A stretch of 64,000 nt of DNA. It comes from Mesostigma viride (Eukaryota; Streptophyta; Mesostigmatophyceae; Mesostigmatales; Mesostigmataceae). Location of the stretch: the NCBI GenBank assembly GCA_009746045.1, contig RPFO01000667.1, positions 6,177,254 to 6,241,253 of the forward strand. The letters are read 5' to 3'. Shown here one piece after another: positions 44,577 to 53,467 of this stretch; positions within the stretch are counted from its first letter, which is position 1; each line of letters begins with the position of its first letter. The notes beneath the pieces are model-generated. The model was not told the origin of the DNA and did no database searches. It worked only from the letters and a program-made list of their open reading frames with translations. A program made the translations under genes and the position numbers.

Positions 44577-45697
44577 TAATTAATTAATTAATTAATTAAA
44601 CTCGTGCTCCCGTTGGGGAGTCACGGAGCACCGAAGTGCTTTTAATCCCTGTGTGTGCACTACAGGAGAAAGGGCAGAGACCCCCAGTCTCCTTCATGCC
44701 AAAGGCATGCCACAGCTGCAATCGGGCGCGGCTAGCGAAAAGGACAGGCTAACGATCCGGCAAACTGTGGGTGCAATAAGACCCATGTGAGCATATCATA
44801 GCAAGGAGCGTGGGCAAGTAATCTGAACATAGCCAGGGCGTAGCATGGCTGTACTAGGACTAGGCTAAGGCTATGGCTGGTTGTGTACCGTGCGTTGGCG
44901 GCACGTGACTAGGTGTGTTGGCACAGCTAGGCATGGCTGCCTTAGCGGCAGTGACGCCAATGGTTACAAGCTAGGGCTATTGCTATTCTAGCCCGCTGGG
45001 GGCGTCCACATCTTGTGGTTGATCATCAGGTCCCCGCCCCTCCAGTACACCTTGGGCTTCTGGGGGTCCTGCTTATGGCGGAGGTATTCCGGCCACAGGT
45101 CGCGTCGCTGCTGTTGCTGAGCGGGGGTGAGGTCGTCATCCAGCGTCCAGGTGAGGTCGTGCAACCGCTTGCGACGAGAGAGGAACCGCTGCTTATCCTC
45201 AGGGGAGGGGAGGTGAGTAGGACTGGTGGGGGGGCCGCCTTGTCCCGTGAGTGGGGAAGGCGGTGGCACCCACGCAGTTCTACCTCACCTACCAGGCCCA
45301 TGAGGGTAAGAAGCTGGTTCTTGAGCTCGTCAGCAAGAGAGGTTGACGTCTCACCTGGCTTCTGGGGGAAGCGACGTAGCACCACTCGGCACTCGCGGCG
45401 AGCGCGATCGGTGACCTCCCGTTGCTGGGCCTGGCGGTGGTCCTCCAGCTCCTGGAGCTTTGTGGCGATGGCGTCGGTGGTGGAGGCGGTCGCTGACCGC
45501 AGCAGGTCCGCGTAGGAGAGCGGCGGGAGGTCGCCAGCATCCTGCCGGGGTGGCTGGGATGCAATGGTGGCCGTCTGCTCCGCTATCTTGGGGACCTGTG
45601 TGGCCAGGGCCTCGGTGTGGGCGGTGATGGCCTCAAGCTTCTTCAGGAGCACGCCACACTTGCCCTCCACCTGGTTAAGGCGAGAGACAAGTGCAGC
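44577..45697 (-). mobile_element. Half-LINE copy C, 5'-truncated, inserted in the transposase gene
   Basis: 1,121 bp flanked by the 11-bp duplication TTTTCGGAGAT (44566-44576 and 45698-45708). On the minus strand it begins inside ORF1 (RLNQVEGKCGVLLKKLEAI), contains CRVVLRRF, RFLSRRKRLHDLTWTLDDD and VYWRGGDLMINHKMW, then 3' UTR and a (TTAA)n tail at 44577-44600. It belongs with copy B. One frame change separates the coiled-coil part (45670-45300) from the C-terminal part (45269-44988). It lacks ORF2. Confidence 0.92.
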
Positions 45698-48157
45698 TTT
45701 TCGGAGATGAGAACCAGAATCCAGCGCAGCCTGAAGCCAAGGAAGTCAAGCGGCCGGGAGAATACAAGAAATCAAAGAGGGTTATTGGGGAATATTTCGC
45801 TGACCAGGCGTTTGAAGCGGCTCAGGCGATGACAAAACCCGAGGGGCGGGGGCCGGCTTTCGACCAGATGATTGCTGGCTTTAACTCTAGGGCCGCTGAA
45901 CTAGGTCACGGGCTGTATCATGATGAGGCGAAAAAGCTTTACAATCAGGAGCGGATGGCAGAACTGAACAGGTTCTGGGTGGCTCGGATTAACGGCTTTT
46001 TTGATGGTCTGACCAAAAGCGACGCAGACAGAGACGTCAGGATGGTGCTGATGTCCACGCTTTACTGTGGTGACGACTTGGAGAAGGAGTTTTCGGCCGC
46101 GGAGTTGGAGAACCTGACGGGGATGGACGCCAAGAAGATTCGCGGAATTCGCGCGATACGAAGGCAGCAGAAGTTGGACTACCTCAGACACGCGCAGGCT
46201 CGCAAGGGGCGCCCTTTGCCGCAATTCGTGATTGACGCGATAGTGGACGCGTGGATGCACGATGATGAGTCGCGCGCCTCCTCCCAGATGAAGGATGTCA
46301 AGCGCACTTACAGCAGGGAGGGTCATGGCAATCGCGGGGTGCTCGTCGCCGTTGAGGGAGCGCGCTATTACATGACCTCCAAGGAGGACATGTACAATCA
46401 CTTTCTCGAAAAGCATGCGTACTGGAACAAAAGGAGTGACCAGTATGATAAGGACGTGGGCATTCACGTGGGCTACACGACCTTCTGCAAATACGCGCCC
46501 GATTGCATCAAGGGCAAGTGGAAGGAGAGGAACCTGTGCGCGTGTGAGAAGCACGTCACCATGCAGTCGGCCATGGGGGCGTGGACCAAGCACTGCAATG
46601 CGAACCACGGCAAGAACTGCAAGTGTGGCGCGGAGTGTGCGGGATGCTCCAAGTACAGAGCCGGACGGTACTTGCGGAATGTGGAAAGCCATTCACTCGA
46701 CGGACTGGATCAAGCACTTTCACTGCCCGGTGTCCGCCGAGACTGACGGCAGGGATAACGGGCTGCGTGAAGGGGGCGGAATGGGCGGGGGGATGGAAGA
46801 GGGGGAGGGGGAAGATGAATGGCGGGGACGGGACCTGGAAGACCTCGACATTTCTGAGAGGCTGGTGGAGGACGAAGATGGGGTGCCGAGGACGGAGAGG
46901 GTTCACCGCATACTGAAGATGGCGTGTGTGGAGGGGTTCTGTCCTGAGGAATCATGCGGCATCCATAATAACTGGGTGCAGTGTGATCGGGACAAGAATT
47001 CCACGGAGATTCTGAATTGGTTCAAGTTCGAGATGGTGGAGCAGACTGTGACCCGAGGGGTGAGGGTGAGTAGGTTTCGATTTTATTTCTCCGTTAAAAT
47101 GTTGTTGACTTTTTTTTTTGTGACCTATAGCTGCAGCGAGACCCTTTGTGAGTTGCAGTTATCTGATCGAAATGCGATTTTATTGCAAATCGAAACTGTC
47201 TGCGGACCTTTGCGAAACAGGGCGAGACCGATGGCAGGGCGGCGAAGAAGGTGAAGCGGCCCGAGCAAGTCCAAATGAGGTCCACCCCAGCTGAGCTGCG
47301 GGACGAGATTCTTAAGAGGTGGGACAAGTTCACCGTGCACTGCTTTACGGCCTGGTCGCAGGCGGATACAATCAAGGATCGGGAGAAGAATCTGAGAGAG
47401 GGGGACGTGCTCGTGCACGGCGACTGGGCCGAGAACTACGAGAACAGCAGCTACGTCCAACTGCAGTCGCAGTACTTCCACAAGCGCAGCCACATCCTGA
47501 TGCCCATGATCGTGCGTTATCGGCTCAACGGCGAGCTGGAAAAGCGCGTCTTCTTTTTCCTGGGGGATTCCAGTATCAAGCGGGGCGAGCGCGCACTCGT
47601 ATACGCTCTTCGCAAGATTCTGGAAACCCTGCGGGTAGAAGTAGGGGTAGAGGTGCGAAACCTGTACATGTGCTCGGACAACTGCGCGGTGCAGTTTAAG
47701 TCCAGGTACGTGATTAACCAGATTAACGGTCTGCTCATGGGGGATCCCGACCTGCAGGCCTTTGAGTTCCACTACATGGGGGAGCAGCATGGGAAGGGGG
47801 AGGTGGATGGTCAAGGAGCGAAGTGCAAGTGCGTCTTGAGGGAAATGCAGAGGATTCCCGAAAACCAGCACATACTTGAGACCCACCAGCTAGTCGCCTA
47901 CTTGAACCAGAACTGGCAGGGCGGCAAGACATCGAGCAGGGAGTCGGCCCGCGCGCGGGCCGAGAACGTCACTCGCCACTTCTTCCTTTTACCCCCGGTA
48001 CGGAATTTTGTGTTATTTCAGGTTTTAAGACGTCAACTGCCGCTGTTCTATAAAAATTCAAACCCAATAAAGGTATCTCTGCAGAGAGACCCTATATACT
48101 GTCCATGGGTTGCTTTTCTTTTAGGTATGAAATTTCGCTTGTTCTTTCGGTATGAAG

Positions 48158-48410
48158 GGGTCTCTCTGCAGCTATACCCTGTGTCGAATTTCGATCACTT
48201 GATATCTTGTCGTACGTTGTTATTATGATTCGAATGGGGTCTCTCTGCAGCTATACCCTGTGTCGAATTTTGATCACTTGATATCTTGTCGTACGTTGTT
48301 ATTATGATTCGAATGGGGTCTCTCTGCAGCTATACCCTGTGTCGAATTTTGATCACTTGATGTCTTGTCGTTAATTTTTTTTTTAAGGGGTCTCTCTGCA
48401 GCTATACCCT
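48158..48410. repeat. 78-bp tandem repeat in the last intron of the transposase-like gene
   Basis: Three to four copies of a ~78-bp unit starting with the palindrome (GGGTCTCTCTGCAGC, then TATACCC) followed by TGTGTCGAATTTTGATCACTT and TCGTACGTTGTTATTATG. The fourth copy is partial. This is local amplification of a palindrome-bearing segment. Confidence 0.88.
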
Positions 48411-49511
48411 GTTTTATTGGTTTTTGGTCAATTTTGCTAATTTGAACGGTATTCTTTTTGTCCTAACTATTTGATGACAGGACGTCGAGTCCGGCCGACG
48501 CGCGGAGGTTGAGGAGGTGCCTGGCATCAAGAAGGCGCATTGGTGGCGACTGGACAAGTCCGACCCTGGCCTTTTGATGATTAGGCGCTATTCCTGCTAC
48601 TGTCCGCCCTGTTTGGCTGGGCGGTTTGAGGGATGTCTAAGCGAGTGGTCGTTTATCATCGAGTTCAATGATGCAGGAAGCTCGATGAAAACTGTCCGTT
48701 TGCTGCCACCGAGCCAGCCCAACCCTCCGGTTCGCATGGTGACGCGGGGGGAGCAGCTGAAGGACAAGCGGGAGGCGATGGGCCGGCAGATGAGACTCCA
48801 CGACTATGTGGCAGTTCCATCGGACAAGGACACGGATCACGATCCCATCCACCCGTTCTGGTTGGCTGAGGTTGTAAGCGAAGCCGGGCCGATCGTGTTA
48901 GACGAGAACTTCGAGAGGTGGGTCGAGGGCCGGAACGGACGGGAGAAGGAGCTGTTCCTCGCCGGGAACGGCATTCTTCCCGTTCGGATTTGGAAGCGGG
49001 ATAAGCATGACCCCCTGCATTTCACGCTCAACGTTGAGGATTGGCCACCGTCACGCCAGCCCGAGCTTGTGAATTGCTATCTCTGCGTCGCTCCGGCTCT
49101 CCGGCTAGAAGCACGCGTGCGCAGCGACGGAATGTGTGCCGACATCAGGATGAGCAAGGAGCTCGACAAGTGGCTTACTACGCTGGTGATCAAGGATGAA
49201 GCCCCGGAGGGGCCGGCACCGACTTAAACAAGAAATTGGGGTCTCGCTGCGGGTAGACGACGCCCTAGTTTCGGCTCGTATTATATCTTTAGAGTGGGGC
49301 TTCAGTAGGGTGTAAAAAGGTGGCCGCATATATATATATTTTTCGAGATCTTTCTGTGGTCAAGTTTAAGGGTAGTTGATAATTTTTTGCGGCCTTCAAT
49401 TAACAGTTATTTTTTACTGCAACATAATTTTATGCTGTATATTTAAATAATGATAAGGATTTCGATATTTTTTTGCACAATCTATTCGACATTTGTTTCT
49501 GCATGTCGAGA

Positions 49512-49727
49512 ATTTATTGCTCCACCCCCACAAAAAAAATCGTTCCGGAACTGTTCGAAGCGAATAGCACTGACAGGATTCGAACCCGGGTCCACCTTAA
49601 TGTTCGGAGTGAGGTAGGCCAGCCATCATGTTCCGCACTCAAATCTGGCTCGGGTCCGATCCCTTCCATTGCTCTTCGCTTCGAACAGCTCCGGAACAAG
49701 TTAGGTGTGGGGTTGGAGCAATAAATA
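49512..49727. mobile_element. 216-bp hairpin element with tRNA-like B-boxes in both arms
   Basis: A long imperfect inverted repeat. The left arm begins ATTTATTGCTCCACCCCCAC and contains GTTCCGGAACTGTTCGAAGC; the right arm is its reverse complement with scattered changes. Pairing continues inwards to about 49600/49640. The left arm contains, on minus, GGGTTCGAATCC; the right arm contains, on plus, GGGTCCGATCCC. Both resemble tRNA B-boxes, as if a tRNA-like sequence had been duplicated head to head. It may be a foldback MITE; no clear target duplication was found. Confidence 0.6.
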
Positions 49728-50046
49728 CTTATTTGCCGGGCGCAGTTGTCATTCCGCCTAGTACAATTGCGTCACTAGTACAATTTTTGTCTGGGTACGG
49801 TACGAACCAATAACGCAATATTTAGTATCTAATCGCCGCTGCTCTTGCTGAATTTTATCCGGAAGCTGAAAAAGGTGTCCGGTGAAGCGAATACTAGTGA
49901 CTGGTGGTCGTGCCCTTCCATTACTCCTTATCGACAAATTTTGGGTTCTACCTGCAGTTATAACCCTTGCGCGTCTGGCTGTCGGGGTCACCAATTTCCT
50001 GTCGATTGCAAGCAGCCAAGCTTGCCGAAATTTAACACTGTCACAA

Positions 50047-50484
50047 ATGGAGCAGAGCAATATTTTCGGTTCTCAGCATACCTATGTGATGGTCGACAAA
50101 AATGAGCACGCTGCAAACATCAGAATTGATGTAGAGTTGCTCGGACCTTCTGCACAGTGGGGTGCAGGTGTCATTGCGTTCGGCAATGGCATGATCGATC
50201 TGGTGCCACCCGATTCAGATTTGAACCCTGCTTACCAATGCGTGCCTGACAATCAGGCGAGAGTGGTGGTGGAGAGCACGGAAATTCCGGGCTCTCCCAA
50301 TGTATCAATGATGCGCCTGAGGGCCGAGGCCCAGCAGGAGTTCCTGGCTGCTGCGGAGAACGGCGGGGCCAAGTGGAACACCAAAATGTATACAGGCGAG
50401 CCTCCCAACTACAGGGGAGACCAGTACCAGGGAGTGTACTCCTTCGGCGATTTTGACATCGACGGATGGGGCACCTTTTTCTAG
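50047..50484 (+). CDS. Unrecognised ~145-residue ORF near the right end of the giant transposon
   Basis: The frame is open upstream to 49882, but a palindrome copy (49943-49966) lies in that extension, so the ATG at 50047 is preferred; an acceptor before it is also possible. The product begins MEQSNIFGSQHTYVMVDKNE and ends DFDIDGWGTFF. It looks globular and has no membrane segment or motif I recognise. Codon use and the clean stop suggest a genuine exon. It has the same strand as the transposase-like gene and lies 820 bp downstream, so it could be that gene's last exon or a separate cargo gene. Confidence 0.45.
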   Translation: MEQSNIFGSQHTYVMVDKNEHAANIRIDVELLGPSAQWGAGVIAFGNGMIDLVPPDSDLNPAYQCVPDNQARVVVESTEIPGSPNVSMMRLRAEAQQEFLAAAENGGAKWNTKMYTGEPPNYRGDQYQGVYSFGDFDIDGWGTFF

Positions 50485-50851
50485 GCGCAATGCCTAAGTT
50501 GTCAAATACTCCGACAATGTCAAAATTGAGAATGATAAAATTACGGACATGTGCACATATATGTACTGATTCAATAAAAAATTTCGGCAATTTTGTTCCC
50601 GGTGCTAGCAAGCCAAGGACTTCAAAAGTGGCAATAGATCGATGTAGGTCGTCGATAAACTTGTCTAGTCGTCATATTTCGGTCGCAAAATTCGTGCGTG
50701 GCCTGCAGGCATCGGACAAAGTGCACGCAACAGCAGGAGTCGGTTGAGTTCGAAGCACGGCAGACAAAAAATTTCGGCGCAAAGTCCGTCGGGCGAAAAA
50801 TTCGCTCGGCTGCCAAATTTTCGGCAAGAATTTCGGCGCAATGTCCGGTTT

Positions 50852-50915
50852 TCGGACGATTGAAAATAGCGTTTTTTTCTTGCAAAAATCTACCCCATTC
50901 CGCGTGGGACCACCC
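50852..50915 (-). repeat. Right terminal inverted repeat of the giant transposon
   Basis: 64 bp, the reverse complement of the left end apart from a ~9-bp gap and a few substitutions. Just inside lie subterminal repeats of the form AAATTTCGGCGCAA(A/T)GTCCG (about 50768-50850). Confidence 0.93.
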
Positions 50916-50919
50916 CCCT

Positions 50920-51087
50920 GGTACAGGTCCTCATTGCGGGCGTGAGCAGCATATATCCTACTCTGAAAATGGAACGCAGCATGTTGGTGACCGCGCCGTC
51001 CAGCTTGCGGGCCAGGTCGGCGGTGAGAGTCCACGTCTCGGCCCCATACGTGAGAACAGGAAGGACGAGGACCTTAAACTCTACCTA
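50920..51087 (-). mobile_element. Minus-strand LINE, 5'-truncated upstream part
   Basis: Minus-strand translation gives VLTYGAETWTLTADLARKLDG then AVTNMLRSIF and, after a shift, ARNEDLYQ at the transposon junction. It begins at 51087 beside the right copy of the 7-bp duplication GCTCTAT (51088-51094); the left copy is 31002-31008. It is a 5'-truncated LINE inserted in antisense into an older LINE. Confidence 0.8.
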
Positions 51088-52510
51088 GCTCTATGGGCGG
51101 TCCTTGCTCGCGCTCGCGTCCCCACTCACCTGATAATACCGTCATCCGCACGCTGTACTGTATGAGGGGTCGACCACTTCGGTGTGCACTCAACACCGCT
51201 TTACCCCGCCATGTCCACTGCAGACCGGCCGGCGTCTGGCAGGGTTGCGTCCTAGCTGTCGCCGTACCTGTTCATTATTGTAGTGGATTATGTTATGCGC
51301 CAGGCACGTGCCCGCTTTGCTAGCATTGCAGGCCGTGCCCCTGGAGTCACTAGTGATCACGAACGAGCTTGGGGTGAAGGGGGGGCGACCAACAAGCAGA
51401 ATTTACTACCTAGCTGACTTCATTTATGCCGACGACATGCATCACGCTCATCGAGAAGGGCTCCGGCTGAGTCTGCCCAACTTTGGCTGGACTGCCTGGC
51501 GCTCGGGGCTCGGGCGGTTGGTCTAGAAATCAGCCCCAAAACGGAGGCCCTGGCTCTCGGCATGGCCGCCGGGGCCCCCGCTCACACTCCGCCTCTTAGA
51601 TGACGTACACCGAGGTCACCTACCCTAGTACTTCAGGCCGCTTCAAGCTGCTTGGCAGTTGGCTTCCCGACTGCGAGGACGGCCTGATGACACGGATCGG
51701 CATAGCGTGGGCGCAAGTCCATGACCACCGCCGCTGGTGGAGCAACCCCGCCCTACCCGGATTGTCAAGCGTGACCTCAAGATTCGAGGTCGTCATTCTG
51801 ACGATCCTGACGGCCTACGGCGCCGAGACCTGGACACTTACGCAGGAGCTGGAGCACCGACTCGACGGCACCGTACGTCACCAAGATGCTGCGCAAGGCC
51901 CTTAACATCCCTAATTTGGTTTGCACATAATCGTAATGAGGATTTGTAAGCTGATTTGCCCTATGTTTCCCATATAATTTCTTAGGCACAGGCGCCTCAG
52001 TGGGCCTAGCCGGGCACCTGGCCCGCACAGATCAGTTAGACACATCGATCAGATAGTCTGACTAGCCGGCACCAAGACCGCCCCGCGCAGCCTGGGCATT
52101 ATGTCCTCATGCACCTGGCGTGCCCCAGGCCGCGCGTGGCAGGGCCGCCAAGCACCCGTGGACTTTCGTGATAGACTCGGCATGGACATGTGCTTCCCTA
52201 GACATGACAGGCTCACACCCGGGCAGCCTCCGGGTTCGTCTGTACATAATAATCATGGCAGATGGTATCATGGCATGGAGGCAGATGGTACGCAATGGTG
52301 ATTGGGGCCTCCAATCGCCCACCGCTGCCGCAACTGCTCGACGCCCAACGGAGGTCCCGTTCCGTGACCGCTTCAAACTACAGTTGGGGAGCATGCTCCC
52401 TGACACCGCCGACGATGTGGACATCCGCATCAGCCTGGCCTGGGCCAGGCTCCGTTCGCTCAACTGCCTACTGGCGCTGGAAGGGCCCGGGCGAGCACCG
52501 CACGCGCATG
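51088..52510 (+). mobile_element. LINE reverse transcriptase, continuation of the 30,498-31,008 fragment
   Basis: The reading resumes after the duplicated GCTCTAT (51088-51094). In changing frames it shows YLADFIYADDMHHAH (reverse-transcriptase motif C, YADD, about 51400-51445), SGRFKLLGSWLPDCEDGLMTRIGIAWA (51630-51720), and TAYGAETWTLTQELEHRLDGT (51810-51870). A decayed NRNEDL…PYVSH stretch follows near 51930. A second FKLQLGSMLPDTADDVDIRISLAWARLRS block at 52370-52460 comes from another LINE copy, so 52,100-52,510 is a further fragment. Stops and frameshifts show it is dead. Confidence 0.7.
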
Positions 52511-53467
52511 CCCTTCATTCTTCAAGGTCCTCGTCAAGAACTTCGACATGGAGGAAGGTGAGAATTCCGTGAAGCTTGCACGTGCGTTTGAGAGCAAAAT
52601 ATCCTTGATCGCATAGGCCTTCTTGGTGAGATCAAGCTGGTCGCCCACCGCCTTCCCCGCGCGCGGTGTAAGGCCAGGGCGCCCCCGCTTCTTCTCATCT
52701 TTAAGAGCTCGCCCATCGGACAAGATTTCGTTTCTCAGACGCCGCAAGCGCCTGGAGAAGACTCCCTTCACCTTGGACGACGACTTGACCCTGACGCAGC
52801 AACAACGGCGACGGGAGCCGCTAGTGGCCGACCTACCTCCAGCTCCGGCAGACCCGACGGCGGGGAAGCCGGTGTACTGGAATTAAGGGGGCGGCCATCT
52901 ACGTCGGCCAAAAGCCCTGGCACGCGACCCCCGCGACCACCGCGGCCCCAGTGACTGACTCCAGACGCCCCAGCTTAGTTAGGGGAATACTACTACAGCA
53001 TTAGTAGTGTAGAATAGTTAGACCGTGGCCTTGTACATGCACGCCTACTATGAGGCACTATACCAGCTGACTTATGAGCATTATTTAGCTTCATGTACAT
53101 GTCAATAAGACAACCAACGCCCCATGATATGCGCCACACACCAGATGATGCCTAGCTTTATTTATCTAGTTATGTTGTGCCCACGCAGAGAGCTACTCTC
53201 TGCTGAGACGCCATGCCCTAGCTTCTGTATCAAGGAGACAACCAGCGCAGGCCAGAAGTCGGGAGAATCTTCTGTATAGCCATGCTGATCTTCCACCCCA
53301 TGACGGGCCCCTTTGCGCTCTGAGAGATCATGGTGGTGCAGGTGCACTTGGTGCACCTAGAGCAGGTGTAGTTTACATGCTACCCTTGCAGGAAGTAGCT
53401 TAGAATGTATGATAGGCCATATGCCCCTTCTCAGGGCTATGTGCCACATGTACTCCCAACGGAGTCA
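52511..53467 (+). mobile_element. Half-LINE fragment E, 5'-truncated
   Basis: Starts within ORF1 (FKVLVKNFDMEEGENSVKLARA near 52520) and continues in broken frames through the C-terminal region (LVAHRLPRA, LEKTPFTLDDDLTLTQQQRRR, 52625-52815) to a 3' UTR matching copies A and D. It ends at the shared tail near 53467, where copy D lies tail to tail. Confidence 0.75.

Larger units (their letters stand above)
44370..49227 (+). pseudogene. DDE/D-type transposase-like gene of the giant transposon, interrupted by a half-LINE
   Basis: The open frame from about 44370 (…PTGAKRVFGD) is split by the half-LINE at 44577-45697 and resumes at 45709 (ENQNPAQPEAK) in the same frame. Exons after the insertion: 45709-47065, 47221-47997, 48481-49227; both introns are phase 0. 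A Cys cluster (CKCGAECAGC) ends at about 46650, and a frameshift near 46690 moves to the frame reading WIKHFHCPV. Candidate catalytic residues: D in VHGDWAENY (47422-47424), D in CSDNCAVQFKS (47677-47679), and D in HGKGEVDGQGAK (47806-47808), or the E two codons earlier, spaced 84 and 42 residues. I know the HGKG-x-x-DG-x-G signature from uncharacterised eukaryotic transposase-like proteins; the assignment is inference. The C-terminal exon has a CYCPPC motif and ends at a clean stop. The true start is uncertain; a palindrome lies 14 bp before the 44370 ATG. Confidence 0.72.
35095..49966. repeat. About 26 dispersed copies of a ~23-bp palindrome, found only within the giant transposon
   Basis: Consensus: arm GGGTCT, two variable bases, CTGCAG, two variable bases, arm AGACCC, then T. 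Starts: 35095, 35181, 35251, 36604, 37249, 37705, 39051, 40439, 40506, 40616, 40724, 40831, 40881, 43521, 44098, 44150, 44239, 44333, 47124, 48071, 48158, 48237, 48316, 48388, 49238, 49943. Some copies are perfect palindromes; others differ in the two bases beside CTGCAG (AG, CG, AC, TC on the left; CT, CG, AT on the right) or have a GCGG centre. They sit in introns of the cargo gene (35038-35292, 36460-36648, 37189-37314, 37631-37767, 38984-39170), in both introns of the transposase-like gene, and in spacers. None was seen in a well-supported exon or outside the element. Confidence 0.93.
31567..50915. mobile_element. 19.35-kb TIR DNA transposon with transposase-like and cargo genes
   Basis: Both ends start GGGTGGTCCCACGCGGAAT reading inwards. 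The inverted repeats are 31567-31639 and 50852-50915 and differ mainly by a ~9-bp gap. The 4-bp duplication CCCT flanks them (31563-31566, 50916-50919). Removing the element plus one CCCT restores the reading frame of the interrupted LINE, proof of insertion by a 4-bp-staggered cut. Contents: minus-strand cargo gene 31861-40361, short-period arrays 40506-42367, plus-strand transposase-like gene about 44370-49227, an ORF at 50047-50484, and about 26 copies of a short palindrome. A 4-bp duplication and GGG ends recall the Sola group as I remember it, but 19 kb and this cargo would be exceptional, so the superfamily is left open. Confidence 0.92.

Noticed and set aside
45901-46692. 263-codon minus-strand frame
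   Set aside because: It overlaps the transposase exon antisense, has no recognisable motif, and is explained by GC-rich codon bias on the plus strand.
35095-49966. Reading the palindrome series as a CRISPR array
   Set aside because: Spacing is irregular (50 bp to 3 kb), the copies lie in introns of eukaryotic genes, and the repeats are self-complementary with variable centres.
31567-50915. Maverick/Polinton or integrated giant-virus segment
   Set aside because: No DNA polymerase B, capsid, packaging ATPase or retroviral-type integrase was seen; the duplication is 4 bp and the genes contain spliceosomal introns.
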